Shown piece by piece: positions 35,259-47,636 of a stretch of 64,000 nucleotides of DNA. The stretch's first letter is position 1; each line of letters begins with the position of its first letter. The notes under the pieces were generated by a model that was not told where the DNA came from, searched no databases, and worked only from the letters and a program-made list of their open reading frames with translations. The DNA is from Lactuca virosa (taxonomy: Eukaryota > Streptophyta > Magnoliopsida > Asterales > Asteraceae), in the NCBI GenBank assembly GCA_928212115.1, contig CAKMRJ010005523.1, positions 145,248,337 to 145,312,336 on the forward strand, read 5' to 3'. Position numbers and translations under genes: made by a program.

Positions 35259-36072
35259 TTACGGGATTTCAAGTCTTCAATTAGTTTTATTTTAATTAAT
35301 AGAACTACTATACACTACAAATGGAGGATTCCAGGGAATACAACACATGCTTTTATTTTAAGTAATAAAACTACTATACATTACTGGCGGTAGCTAGGGA
35401 TTTTCATACAGAACAATACTATGCATTACTGGTGGTAGCCAGGGTTTTCATACAGATCAATACTATACATTACTGGTAGTAGCCAGGGATTTCATACAAA
35501 GGTTTTCATACAGTACGTTACTATACATAACTACTGGTGGTATCCAGGGATTTCGTACAAGAGTTTTCATACAAAACATTACAAAACAGCTGGTGGTACC
35601 CAATCATGCATACAAAGATATTCATATATAAATACAGAATACAGTAACAAAGATACATTTTGGTCTTAAGGTCTAAGACTACCTTTCACTACTAAAGAAA
35701 ATATTGGATTTTCTTGAGAAACATACAAACATTTTCACAGATTCAAAGACAAGATTTCATTACAAAAACATACTTATGAACTCACCAACTTAAATGTTGA
35801 TACACTTTCAAAACCACTTGTATTCTCAAGGAACCGGTAGACAGGTACACCCACAGGTTTTGAGAAGACGGAGCTTTTAGAGTCGCGTCTTTTATACTTT
35901 TGCTATACATTTTTGATGTCATATAAATTATGTATTGAACAGATGTAAATACTATATTCAATCAATGTAATGGTTGTGTTTGCTTTGATAACTATTATGC
36001 AATTGTTGTGATACTGAACATGACGTCCTCCGCCCCCGAACGTTTCCGCCGTTCCGGTTTGGGGGTGTGACA
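35259..36072 (+). repeat. Right part of LTR E
   Basis: Units of about 45 bp with ATTACTGGTGGTAGCCAGGG recur at 35325-35600. The acceptor-like site ends at 35844. The LTR ends GGTTTGGGGGTGTGACA, the exact family end also found in K. Confidence 0.8.
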
Positions 36073-36075
36073 GAT

Positions 36076-36087
36076 TGGTATCAGAGC
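36076..36087 (+). other. PBS of E
   Basis: TGGTATCAGAGC, three bases after the LTR end. Confidence 0.9.
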
Positions 36088-36887
36088 ATTGTAATAGTGA
36101 ACTAAGCATATCAAACCTTACAAGATAGACAACTATAAACACTATGGGGCCGAAGCGCTCTGAACTAAAAGTATACTTTTAAAATATAAGTATTTTATTA
36201 GAAGTATACAAGTATACATACCTACCAGAAGCATTATCACAAGAAGAACAAAACAAAAGTATTTTGATGTTGAACACTACAGTTAAACCTGGATAGTTAT
36301 GTAATCATATATGGGATAAATATAGCCTGATCAACTATATTTATTTGAGATACGACCAACATGTGTTTGGCAGTGATAGTGGTGTTGCAACAAGTCTAAA
36401 ACTTACCAAACTCTATTCAAAGGAAATACAAGAACCTAACATACAGTTAAAATACTATAGGAGTATTTTATAGCACTACAATACTAGAGCCAAACACATG
36501 AAAACAAAGAACTCTTACTAATAGATCTATAATTGCTAAGTGTATACATTTAAGTTATATATAATTAAGATTTCATAGACTCAAAATAAGTTGTTTAACT
36601 TTACTTCCTGTTCCTTGTTTGGTTGTGGACTTAGAGTAGGATCACTTAGTCGAAGGTCTATTTGATTTTAGTTATATATAGTTTGTGTACCACATTAGAC
36701 AAATCCATTCCAGGTGTTGCTATTAATTTCATGGCGATTGTTTACTTGTATTAGTAGACTTCCTCTGTAAATCGCTTAATAGAACACTATAACTGTCAGG
36801 AGTAGATATATCTCGTTCATTATCACCTGACTCATGACCCCTATAGAGGACTTATTGTTACTTTCTCTTTAATCGTTATAGAGAAAG
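36088..36887 (+). other. Leader of E
   Basis: No gene. AT-rich, with the CCTGTTCCTTGTTTGGTTG block shared with the leader of C. Confidence 0.65.
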
Positions 36888-37733
36888 ATGCCTCCAAAGA
36901 AGTCCAACAGGAAGAAAAGCAGCACCTCAACAAACCCACCACCGCCACCACCACCCCAATTTGACCCTGTTGTCTTCCAAGCAGCAGTGACCGCTGCTGT
37001 GGCTGCCGCCATATCGCAGATCAATAACAACGGCACTAGTGGATCGAGTAGTGGTACCAATCCTCTTAACCTCGGAGGTAGCCAAGGACACCCGGAAGAG
37101 TGTTCCTATAAGGATTTCACAACCGCTAAACCAAAATCCTTCAATGGCACTGGAGGTGTCATTCCCTTTAACTCGTTGGTTCGAGAAGACCGAATCACTC
37201 TTTGAGATCTGTGCGTGCCCCGAGTCGAGCAAAGTAAAATTTACAGCAAGCACCTTCACCGATAGAGCTCTAAGTTGGTGGAACAGCCAAGTCAAATCCC
37301 TAACTCTTCCGGTAGCCAATGCTATGATTTGGGACGATTTGAAAGAACTGATGCTCGCTGAGTACTTCCCGAGGGGCGAGATGTAGAAACTGGAACATGA
37401 GCTCTGGAACCAGAAGATGAAGGGTTCCGACATCGCTGCTTACACTGCAAGGTTTAGTGACCTGGCTCTACTTTGTCCCGAGATGGTCACCCCGGAGAGC
37501 AAGAAAGTGGAGAGGTACATTTAGGGACTAACTCCCCCAACTCAAGGGAATGTTTTGGCCGCTAAACCACTTACCTTCGACAGTGCCAAGCATTTGGCAC
37601 GGACACTGATAGATTATGGGGATAGCCAAGACTCCGTGACAGTCATTCTTGAACAGCCCAAGGAGAGTGGCAGCAAGAAAAAGTTCTAGAACAAAAGAAA
37701 GGGGAAAACTCTGCAGGAACCCTCCAAGAAATA
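36888..37733 (+). pseudogene. gag: gag of element E, broken
   Basis: ATG at 36888 opens an N-terminus with a proline run and Ala-rich helix (FQAAVTAAVAAAISQI). A frame change near 37165 moves to the capsid region (RWFEKTESLFEICACPE, LSWWNSQVKSL, LAEYFPRGEM). In-frame TAG stops follow at 37384, 37522, 37687 and about 37732. Homologous to the retrotransposon gag family of chromoviruses. No functional product can be made from it. Confidence 0.8.
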
Positions 37734-37740
37734 GCAAACA

Positions 37741-38898
37741 GTGACAGTCCATGCTGCTACCATTCCTGCTGCTGCTCCCACTACTCAAGCACCTACCAGC
37801 CATTACGCTGGAACCCTCCCGAAGTGTGACAAATGCAATTTCCATCATCACAGGCCTTTCCGTGGAGCTGGAGTAGGCCAAGCCTGCTATGGATGTGGCG
37901 AAACCGGGCACTACAAGAGGGATTTCCTGAAGGCAAGAAATGCTGGCAACATAGGAAGAGTGCTTGACATGGGTCAGGAGGAGGTTGTAGCTGATCCTAC
38001 CATAGTCACGGGTACGTTCCTATTCGATAACTCTTATGCATGCATTCTCTTTGATAGTGGTGCGGAGAGGAGTTTCGTTATCCATAAATTCAAACACCTA
38101 CTCAAACACAAACCACAATCACTAGACGAAACATTCACCGTCGAGATGGCTAACGGGAAGAAAGAGAGCACTAACGACGTATTCATAGGCTGTACCCTTA
38201 CTCTAAACGACCACTCTTTTTCCATTGACCTTATGCCGGTCTCCATAAAACGCTTTGATGTCATCATCGGCATGGATTGGTTGAGCCCCAATGGTGCTGA
38301 TATTATTTGTTACGAAAAAGCCATTCGCCTTAATCTGCCAAATGACGAAGCCCTCGTTATCTATGGCGACAAAGTCAGCTCAAATCTTCGTATCATATCT
38401 TGCATCAAAGCCCAAAAATATATGCGAAAGGAGTGTCACGTATTCCTAGCTCATGTAGTTAACGAAAAACAAGAAGTTAAAGACCTCGAAAGCATCCCCG
38501 AAGTCTGTAACTTTCCTGATATCTTCCCCGAAGATCTTCCAGGAGTGCCCCCTGAACGTCAAGTCGAGTTCCGAATCGACTTAATCCTTGGAGCTACCCC
38601 CGTAGCCAAATCCCCGTATCATCTAGCTCCAGTGGAAATGCAGGAATTATCCAGCCAACTAAACGAACTGCTCAGTAAGGGATTCATTAGACCCAGCTTC
38701 TCACCCTGGGGAGCTCCGGTCCTGTTCGTTAAGAAGAAGGATGGATCTTTCCGGATGTGCATAGATTATCGCGAACTGAACAAGCTTACTATTAAAAACC
38801 GATACCCTCTCCCGCATATATATGCCCTCTTCGATCAACTACAAGGAGTCAGCTACTTTTCAAAGATAGACCTGAGATCGGGGTATCACCAGTTATGA
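37741..38898 (+). pseudogene. pol: Zinc knuckle, protease and start of RT, element E
   Basis: Open for 385 codons. The knuckle CYGCGETGHYKRDF (37885-37926) has Phe where the fourth Cys ligand is expected. The protease motif ILFDSGAERSFV and the strand VIIGMDWLSPNGA follow. RT motifs SPWGAPVLFVKKKDGSF and CIDYRELNKLT run up to FSKIDLRSGYHQL, then a TGA at 38896-38898. There is no insert at the gag-protease border, unlike C. Confidence 0.85.
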
Positions 38899-40473
38899 GT
38901 CCAGGAGAATGATGTTCCCAAAACAGCATTCCGAACTCGTTATGGTCACTACGAGTTTTTAGTAATGTCCTTTGGTCTAACCAATGCACCCGCATTATTC
39001 ATGGATCTAATGAATCGGGTGTGCCGACCCTTCCTAGACAAATTCGTAATAATATTCATAGATAATATAATCATCTATTCACGAAGCGAGGAAGAGCATA
39101 GTCAACACTTGAGACAAGTTCTATGAACCCTACGGACGGAGAAGCTTTACGCTAATTTCTCAAAGTGCGAGTTTTGGATTAGGAAAGTAAATTTCCTTGG
39201 TCACATGGTCAGCGAAGAAGGCATACACGTGGACCCTTCCAAAATTAAGTCAATCGAGAATTGGTCAACACCGATAACACCCACATAAATTCGTCAATTT
39301 TTGGGTCTTGCTGGCTACTTCTGCAGATTTATACAAAATTTCTCCAGAATCGCTAAACCGCTTACCACCCTGACTCAAAAGGGTGTAACCTTTAGTTGGG
39401 GAGAACAATAAGACACTGTGTTCCAGACTCTGAAGCAAGCCCTGTGAATTGCACCTATTTTATCTCTTCCTGAAGGGACAGAAGACTTCGTAGTTTACTG
39501 CGATGTATCCAATCAGGGGCTAGGTTGTGTGCTTATGCAGCGAGGAAAAGTTATTGCTTATGCCTCGAGACATCTTAAGACACACGAAGTCAACTACACT
39601 ACTCACGATCTTGAGTTGGGAGCAGTGGTCTTTGCTCTAAAAATCTGGAGACATTACCTTTATGGTACAAAGTGCACTATCTTCACCGAACACAAAAGCC
39701 TTCAACACATCTTTGATCACAAAGAACTCAACATGAGACAACGACGATGGGTAGAGCTACTCAATGATTACGAATGCGAAATTTGCTATCATCCCGGTAA
39801 AGCCAATGTGGTAGCGGATGCCCTTAGTCGAAAGGAGTACTCAGGTCGTCGAGTGAAGGCACTAACTATGACAATCCATTCACATTTGTCCACACAAATC
39901 AAGGTGGCTCAGCTAGAAGCCTTGAAGCCGAATAATGTGAGAAATGAAGCCTTGAGAGGAATGGAGAAGAACTTAGAAATCAAGGGTGACGGAGTTCGCT
40001 ACTTCATGAATCGGATCTGGACACCGAAGTTTGGTGGCTACAGAGACGTTGTCATGAATGAAGCCCATAAGACACGATATTCCGTTCATCCAGGTTCAAA
40101 TAAGATGTATCTGTATCTCAAGAAACTGTATTGGTGGCCGAACATGAAAGCAGAGATTGCTACCTACGTGGGCAAGTGCTTAACTTGTGCCAAAGTTTAG
40201 GTAGAATGCCAAAAGCCCTCAGGTTTACTTCAAGAGCCAGAGATACATGAGTGGAAGTGGGAACGGATTACGATGGATTTCATAACCAAGTTGCCAAACA
40301 CATTGGGTGGACTTGACCCCATTTGGGTAATCGTCGATAGATTAACCAAATTTGCCCACTTCCTGCCAATCAAGGAAACAGACAAGATGGAGAAGCTGAC
40401 CCGAACCTACATCTGAGAGATAGTACGACTGCACGGTGTGCCCACATCTATTATCTCAGATAGAGATAGTACA
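38899..40473 (+). pseudogene. pol: RT, RNase H and partial integrase, element E
   Basis: The RT palm continues, but the catalytic box reads FIDN instead of FIDD (Asn at 39064-39066), which should abolish polymerase activity. Stops occur near 39124, 39286, 39409 and 39445. RNase H is open from 39529 to 40200 (YASRHLKTHEVNY, HPGKANVVADALSR). The integrase zinc region (HPGSNKMYL...CLTCAKV) ends in a TAG, and the core (ITMDFITKLP, then ISDRDS) is cut by F1 at 40473. Confidence 0.85.
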
Positions 40474-41245
40474 TGTAGGGTTTTGAGCATTCTAACACTC
40501 CTAAGGTGTACATGCAACCCTAGAAACCTTGGATCTATGTTTTACTATGATACATGTAAATTTGATTTCCAAGGTTAATATCCTATCTAGCATACATGGG
40601 GAACTTTTAAACATAAAAGTAAGCAAGAAGACATACCTTGTAGTAGTTTGGATTCCTTGAAAACCTTGTGAGCCTAGGACCTCAAGTGTGATGCCTCAAA
40701 TGTCTCACACAACACCAAATGCACTTGGAATAACTTAGAGAGAAATGAAGAACACTTAGAAATCGGCTAGCCCTCACTTGTATATCTTAGTGTCCGATTT
40801 TGGTGAATAACATGTAGCTTATATAGTGTGTTACAATTAGGGTTACACCATGTAAACCCTAATTTTCATGACTTTTCATTTCCATGACCCATGGGTTCTA
40901 TAACCACCATGGAGCATCCATGGAGCATCATATGGGTTTTAGCCCAACTTGATAATCCATGAAGCATTAGCCCACTATATAAGTATGGATGATTTACACA
41001 ATCAACCCATATATTTAATTAGTCTTCTTTTGATCACTTAATTAATTCCAAATTAATTATTGATCAATACTAACTAAATAATACTATTAATATATTAGAA
41101 CTTATAATATATTAATAAACCTTAAGTGTTATTTCTCTCATTTTAGTCTATTCAAATGCATGATGCCATGCAACCCAAATGGACCATGCTAGTCGGGTCA
41201 AGTACATTACAGAAATAGTTATGAACTTAGACACCTAATCCAACA
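40474..41245 (-). repeat. 3' LTR of F1 (772 bp)
   Basis: Same family as the F2 and F3 LTRs, but with several diverged blocks (40580-40680). Reversed TATA box CTTATATAG at 40818-40826. Confidence 0.9.
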
Positions 41246-41258
41246 GTCTCCCACTTGG

Positions 41259-41866
41259 ATAAGTCTAATAACTATAACTGCAAGAATGACTTCAGGAACT
41301 GATCATCAATCGTAGCTCTTTCAAGGTCTCTTGGAACTGAGACGATGATGATACGCCATTTAAGATAAGTGATTATATAATCCTCTGTTCTAGATATCAT
41401 CTGGACAAATACATGGAACAATGTCTTACTTTTTGTCCAGCAGTTTGTTTCCCGATTTCCGATTTGTTTGACATAGAACTTAATTGAACACATCAACTTA
41501 GTTCTGATCGGGCCAGGTACATAGATCAAAACAAAATCATCCAGGGGCCCAAATATCGCTTCTAATCCAATACTCAGAACTTATAAGCACTGATGAGTGT
41601 TGTAGCAACACTTTGCTATGTCCATACATTGGACATCTACAAGCCAACCCATGACAGTCTTGATTCATATCTACTTCCAACATATGACCGACTGTGGAGA
41701 ATTTGAATAATATAAAATACAACAACATAATTATTCTGGAAGTCAAAACATGCAAAATGAAACGATAGTAAACGATTGACAAAAGATAGCAACACTTTAC
41801 TCATAAATAAACACAACTTTTATTCATCATCAAATGTCAATTACACTTTACACATTTCAAAGATAT
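41259..41866 (-). other. 3' untranslated region of F1
   Basis: No gene. Parts match the F2 3' region (CATGACAGTCTTGATTCATA at 41650 and 44461), confirming the shared family. Confidence 0.65.
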
Positions 41867-42388
41867 CTAACTACTAAAACTAATATCATCCTTCAGCCCT
41901 ATGCGTCTCCCATGCTGGAGATTCTTAACCCTGCCCAGTCCCTTCGTGAGGGGATCTGCCGGGTTCTCATCCGATGATACCCTCTTTGCAATGAGGAGTC
42001 CTTCTTCTATTCGATGTCTGATAAAATGGTATTTTCCGTCGATGTGTCTGGATCTCCCATGATCCCTTGGTTCCTTGGCTAAGGCAACTGCACTTTCGTT
42101 GTCACAGAAAATTTCCATTGGCTCTTTTATAGCTGGTACAACTCCAAGGTCTCCAATGAAGTTCTTTAGCCATATTGCCTCCTTTGTTGCCTCGGTTGCC
42201 GCTATATACTCTGACTCGCAAGTTGAATCAGCCACTGTCTCCTGCTTGGAACTTTTCCAAGAAATTGCTCCTCCGTTTAAGGTAAAGACCCAGCCTGACT
42301 GAGAGCGGAAATTATCCCTATCAGTCTGGAAGCTAGCATCACTATACCCTAATACTCTCAAGTCATCACTCCCACCGAGGGTAAGGAA
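41867..42388 (-). pseudogene. pol: RNase H of F1
   Basis: Reads leftward from 42361: YSDASFQTDRDNFRSQSG (first catalytic Asp), TCESEYIAATEATKEA (Glu), IFCDNESAVALAKEP (Asp), HIDGKYHFIRHRI and ADPLTKGL. It is separated from RT by one in-frame stop at 42389-42391. The catalytic residues are intact. Confidence 0.85.
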
Positions 42389-43037
42389 CTAGTCATTAGT
42401 CCTCCGCAGGTACTTGAGAATGTTCTTTACCGCAGTCCAGTGAGCCTTGCCAGGATTCCCCTGATATCTGCTGACCATGCTCAATGCAAAGGCCACATCA
42501 GGACGAATACAAGTCATAGCATACATGATCGAGCCTACAACGGACGCATAAGGTACTCGACTCATTTCAGCTATCTCAGACTCTGTACTCGGGCTCTGAG
42601 TCTTACTCAGTCTGGCGTTACTCTGGATTGGTAACTCTCCTTTCTTGGAATTCTGCATGCTGAACCTATTCAGCACCTTATCCAAGTAGGTACTCTGACT
42701 AAGTCCAATTAGTCTTTTACTCCTGTCTCTCAGAATCCTTATCCTTAGGATATAGGTAGCTTTACCAAGGTCCTTCATAGCGAAACACTTCCCAAGCCAG
42801 GACTTCACTTCCTGCAGAGTTGGGATGTCATTTCCTATGAGTAGTATGTCATCCACATACAGTACCAAAAAGCTAACTATACTCCCACTAGCCTTGACAT
42901 ATACACAAGATTCATCTTCACTCCTCGAAAAGCCAAACTCTTTGACTTTCTCATCGAAACAAAGATTCCATCTGCGTGGTGCTTGTTTCAATCCATATAT
43001 GGATTTCTCAAGCTTACACACTCTATTAGGGTACTCT
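42389..43037 (-). pseudogene. pol: RT C-terminal half of F1, cut by F2
   Basis: Reads VCKLEKSIYGLKQAPRRWN, then VLYVDDILLIGNDI (YVDD at 42859-42848), LGKCFAMKDLG and RPDVAFALSMVSRYQ. This is typical Copia RT. The N-terminal part was displaced by the F2 insertion at 43038. Confidence 0.88.
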
Positions 43038-43818
43038 TGTTGGGTTTTGAGCATTCTAACACACCTAAGTGTACATGCAACCCTAAATACCTTGGATCTG
43101 TGTTTTCTCTATTATACATGCAAATATGAATATTCCAAGGTATTATCCTAACTAGCATACAAAACATTGAATCATATGGAATAATACAAGTTAGAAGACA
43201 TACCTTTTGATGTACCTTGATTCCATGGAGCTTAAGAGCCTAGTGCCCCAAGTGTGACTCCTCAAATATTTCAGACAACACCAAATACACTTAGAATAAC
43301 TTGAGAGAAATGAGATACTTCATGAAATCGGCTAGCCCTCACCATTCCTTTGTAGTCTCTCATGGTTGCCGATTTTGACAAGAATAAGATGCTTATATAG
43401 TGTGTCACAATTAGGGTTACACCATGTAAACCCTAATTGTCATGGCCTTTCATTTCCATGATCCATGGGTACAAAAACACCATGAAGCATCCATGGAGCA
43501 TCCTATGGGTTTTAGCCCAACTTGATAATCCATGGAGCATTAGCCCACTTATACAAGTATGGATGATTTACACAATCAACCCATATATTTAATTAGTCTC
43601 CTTTTGATCACTTAATTAATTCCAAATTAATTCTTGATCAATACTAATTAAATAATCTTATTAATATATTAGAACTTATAATATATTAGTAAACCTTAAG
43701 TGTTATTTTTCTCATTTTAGTCTATCCAAATGCATGATGCCATGCAACCCAAATGGACCATGCCAATCGGGTCAAGTACATACCAATTATAGTTGTGGAC
43801 TTAGACACTAATCCAACA
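43038..43818 (-). repeat. 3' LTR of F2 (781 bp)
   Basis: TGTTGGG...ATCCAACA as read on +. Reversed TATA box CTTATATAG at 43392-43400. Confidence 0.92.
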
Positions 43819-43831
43819 GTCTCCCACTTGG

Positions 43832-45239
43832 ATAAGTCTAAAACTATTATTGCGTATGACTTCAAAACCCGACTAGCAATTGTAGCTCTTAAAAGCTGTT
43901 GCCGTCGAACTCTGAACAAATCAATGACGCGTCCATCAGATAAGGGATCATATATTCCTCCATTCTTGATATCATATGGACTGAGACATGGATTAAAATC
44001 ATTCTCTCTGTCCATTTGTTGTTTCCCGATTTCCAATTTATGACGACCGACTAATTGAACAAATCACATTAGTCCTGGCTTGGCCAAGCACTTCGGGGTG
44101 TCATCACTAAATCATCAAGGGGCCCACAGATATCACTTTTATCCCTTTAAGGGTAAAAGGAATGGATAAACTTCGACTCATATGGCTTGTTCTACTACTT
44201 GTTGAATCATACACAAAGGCACGTTTTATAGCACCGAGTTACCAAATGCGTTTTCGTGCAATCAATGTATAACCAACTCATAGTAACAACTCATATCTAT
44301 AGGTTTGAAGAATATAAGATATTATCGTCTCATGATCACTCGTGATAAAATCCATGAAGTGATTCCAATGAGCGTGGGTTGAATCCACTACTCAGAACTT
44401 ATGAGCACTCATGATTGTTCACCACTTTCTCCAACATCTTAGACCTCCACAAGCCAACCCATGACAGTCTTGATTCATATCTACTTCCAACATATGACCG
44501 AATGTGGATAGTTTGAATAACTTAGTCATTCAGGAAGAACGACCTAGTTATTATGGAAGTCAAAACATGCAAAGTGAAACACAAGAATAATCGAATCCAA
44601 TATGGTCTCAGAACTTATGAATATAAATAAAACACCTTTTATTTATCACCATATTGATTACACATTATTCATGTTTCAAATTTATCAACTTAATACTTGA
44701 ATTAAAACACTAGTTGTCCCATGCTCTAAGCATGTACACTATGTTTTCTAAACACTAGTCATGCCATACACCAAGTATGCACACTATGTTTTCCAAACAT
44801 TAGTTATGCCATACACCAAGTATGCACACTAAGTTTGTCTATGATCTTTACTTTGTGAAATAGATCGATTGAATATAGTTCCAAAGATTCTCATTTCACA
44901 ATCCCAAATCCTTACCGCAAATACAAGAATTCCAAATTCATGCCATTTACCGAAATATTGTTAGATTTTAAACTTACATGCATTGATCCTCTTGTAATGA
45001 TTATGCACAAAGTCACAAAGACTTGTCAACAGACATTACAGAGTATTCCAATGGAGATCAACTCCATGGAAACATCCTTCTTGCATTAAGTTTTTCTAAT
45101 CTTAGACAAATTGAATAACTTCCACCTATGGAAACATTTCCATATTCCCATTTTGACTATTACTTCTGAACAAGAGTTGTCTCTTTTCAGAATATGTCAA
45201 TATGGTCCTTCCAAAATTAACACTATACTTCCAACTGTC
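43832..45239 (-). other. 3' internal region of F2, non-coding
   Basis: No frame above 105 codons and no pol motif. Three copies of a roughly 45-bp unit (TAGTYATGCCATACACCAAG) lie at 44708-44842. It ends at the CTGTC target site of G. Confidence 0.65.
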
Positions 45240-45438
45240 TGTAACATCCCAAAAATCATGACCAAAAATTTCATTTTTAAATCATTAATTAAACCATAAT
45301 TATGAAATCATTCATCCAAAATCATAAGTCATTATCCCAAATCACTAGTTCATTTAATCAGAGTAAATATCCCAGGCTAAACTTCTTGGTGTGTGCCATG
45401 CGATCATCCCGAGCTCTTCCCTCCGCTACCGTAAGTAC

Positions 45439-46214
45439 CTGAAACCAAAACTGAAAACCGTAAGCACGAAGCTTAGTGAGTTCCCCATACTACCACATAC
45501 CATACACATAACCACATACTGGGCCCCCGCCCGCTGCATCGGGACTAGTCCCGACATCGGACTCGCTCTGGCATCGGGCCCAGCTCGACATCAGGCCCCG
45601 CCTGGCATCGAGCCCCGCTCGGTATACAAATCTGTTCTCTTAGGCCCCGCCTGTCTCCAGGCCTCTCCCGCTAAGCATATACAATCATATAACGTAACAC
45701 ATATCATAAAACTAAACATACTCTACTTTACTACTGATCTAAGGCCTCGCCTGTCTTGGGCCCCGCCCCTGTCCTGCTACTGGTGAGTCATGGAACCCCG
45801 TCCACGCTCGTGCTGATAGTGAGATACAGGCCCCCGCCCACACTCACCTCCCTACTAACTCGGGCCTCGCCCCTGCTCTGCTACTAATGAGATACGGAAC
45901 CTCGTCCGTACTCGGCTAGTGATGCGATACGGGTCCTTGCCCGAATCACCTTCCTACCAGGCACATACAAGTATTACAAAGACACCAGTATAACTACACA
46001 TACGCTACTGCCTCGGGTACCACCCGACATCGGACCGGAATCCGGAACATACAAGCTGCATCGGGCTAACCCCGGTAACGGATCTAAATCCGAACAAACC
46101 ACAATAAGTGCCTAGGGCTAACCCCCAGGTCTTCCTACTACACATAACCATAAGCATAAACATAATGGGCCGACATTCTGGCTGTAGACCCATGCACACA
46201 GTGAGGAGACTCAC
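45439..46214 (-). other. Intron-like interval in 3' LTR of G
   Basis: On the minus strand ACGAG/GTGAGT starts at 46214 and TTTCAG/GTACTT ends at 45439. The GC-rich array 45530-45960 is inside. Confidence 0.45.
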
Positions 46215-46416
46215 CTCGTACTGTTGAAACTACTGATAACCCTCTGGCTGCTATCCAAAAACTCTCCGAACTGCTGCTCCTCTAGATCCCCGAGCTACCA
46301 ATATCAATAATAGTAACACTTAGCCTATCTGTCCTTACGAATTCAACTAAGTCAACTCTGGTCAAAGTCCTTCTCAAGGTCAAAGTCCTGGTCAAAGTCA
46401 ACCTTCCAGTTGACTC

Positions 46417-47535
46417 GACTCGTCGAGTTGTCCTGCCAACTCGCCAAGTCCATGTTCCTCAAGTCCCAAACAACCCCGACTCCGCTCGTCGAGTCTAGCG
46501 AGAACTCGACGAGTTCTCCTTCATATAACACTTCGGGACCATCTTCAACCGACTCGCCGAGTTCATCCTTGAACTCGTCGAGTTCATCATCATCGTATGA
46601 ATGTCTAGACCATGACTCGCCGAGTTGTATGAACAACTCGTCGAGTTCATCTTCATAACTAAGGAGATTGTCTTGGACTCGCCGAGTTCCTCCTTGAACT
46701 CGTCGAGTACTATGATCTTCATGCTCGACATGGACCCAGCCTGACTGAGTCCCATACCAACTCAACTCATACCCTTTAACAGAAGGGTTTTAGGGCAAGA
46801 AGGCAGACTGACTCGCCGAGTCCCATAAGTGACTCGCCGAGTCCCTCTATGTCCCATTCTATTCAGACGATTTCTAAGCTAAACAACTTCTCCCAAAGGT
46901 AGATCTAACCTCCTAGAGCATGCTTTCAACGTAAAGTTGCAACCTTTACGTGTGAATAGTTCCCAATGGCCAAAACTAAGCTACAAGGAAGGGTTTTACT
47001 ATGGAGGAGGGCTTCAAGTCTTAAAAGCTTGAGACTTTAATGCATTAGGGACCTTGGGGAGTCCAGATCCGAAGTTGCAAACTTCAGATCGTGCCTCATG
47101 CAAGCACTCACCACAAATGTGGTAGAAAAGGCCATGAAACTCAAGATGAAGAGATCTATCAAATGAATGCTCAAGGTAACAACTTGTTACCTTCTATTAA
47201 CTGTCAAAGTGAAGTAGATGCTGGATCTAAACTCTCCTCCTCGTTCCTTGCCTCCAATCCTCCATGAAATGTACCACAAAACAACCTTTATTTTCACAAT
47301 GCTCAAGAAATGGAGTTGGGTGGCTAGGGTTTTGGGTACTGGACGAGAGAGGTTGTAAATGAACCCTAAGGAAGAGAATAAGATGCTTAAATAGGGTACC
47401 AAGTCCCAGAATTAGGGCTTCCTAACCTAGACCTGACTCGCCGAGTCCACTCGCCGACTCGTCGAGTCGGTCACTTAATCTCGTACACGGATCCCGCTTC
47501 GACTCGTCGAGTTCTTCCTTGGACTCGACGAGTTG
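46417..47535. repeat. ACTCGTCGAGT / ACTCGCCGAGT palindromes in LTR G
   Basis: Eleven-base palindromes with centre T, C or A, often in pairs about 20 bp apart (46550-46575, 46615-46642, 46678-46708). The right LTR repeats the set at 56815-57935. Confidence 0.9.
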
Positions 47536-47613
47536 ACCCCCCTTTGACTTAGGGTTTTTCTTTCCTTTCTTGGCCTTTCTGATACCGGGTGTTACAACTC
47601 TCCCCCACTTAAA

Positions 47614-47636
47614 CTAGACTTCGTCCTTGAAGTCCG
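47614..47636 (-). pseudogene. Residual 3' end of pol in G
   Basis: The minus strand matches the last codons of C's pol (acidic DFxDEV then TAG) followed by the GTGGGGGAGAG tract. It marks the right border of the pol deletion. Confidence 0.65.

Larger units (their letters stand above)
22122..35844 (+). other. Intron-like interval of LTR E, split by H
   Basis: Donor-like GTGAGT at 22122-22127 and acceptor-like GTAGACAG/GTACAC ending at 35844. Without H and one TSD it would be about 1.45 kb. The same pair occurs in K. Confidence 0.4.
17769..40473 (+). mobile_element. Gypsy element E, 5' LTR plus internal region, interrupted
   Basis: The 5' LTR runs from about 17769 to 36072 and is split by N1 (17920-21525) and H (22981-35253). 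Its right end GGTGTGACA is followed by a PBS at 36076-36087. The leader, gag, protease, RT, RNase H and integrase follow, until antisense Copia F1 cuts the integrase at 40473. The LTR belongs to the same family as solo LTR K: shared donor-like site with CATACCCC, a 12-base G run, and a GGCCGGCAGGCCT block (22857 here, reversed near 52410 in K). The left LTR border is uncertain because the TG end was not verified. Its 3' LTR lies outside the window. Confidence 0.7.
40474..43037 (-). mobile_element. Antisense Copia element F1, 3' part
   Basis: 3' LTR at 40474-41245 (TGTAGGG...ATCCAACA as read on +). Next is the reversed PPT GTCTCCCACTTGG (41246-41258), a 3' untranslated stretch (41259-41866), RNase H and the C-terminal half of RT. 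F2 interrupts it at 43038. Its remaining part must lie right of the window. GTACA (40469-40473) is the presumed target duplication. Confidence 0.85.
45240..47596 (-). repeat. 3' LTR of G (2357 bp)
   Basis: Carries about sixteen ACTCG-N-CGAGT palindromes (46417-47535) and a run of imperfect GC-rich inverted units such as TCGGGACTAGTCCCGA (45539-45554). The reversed TATA-like TTAAATAG lies at 47387-47394. Confidence 0.92.

Noticed and set aside
46352..46765. Open frames of 80-137 codons on both strands rich in Ser, Asp and Glu (also at 56755-57168).
   Set aside because: They follow from the ACTCG-N-CGAGT repeats in LTR G, which avoid stops in several frames. Both LTR copies show them and no domain is visible.
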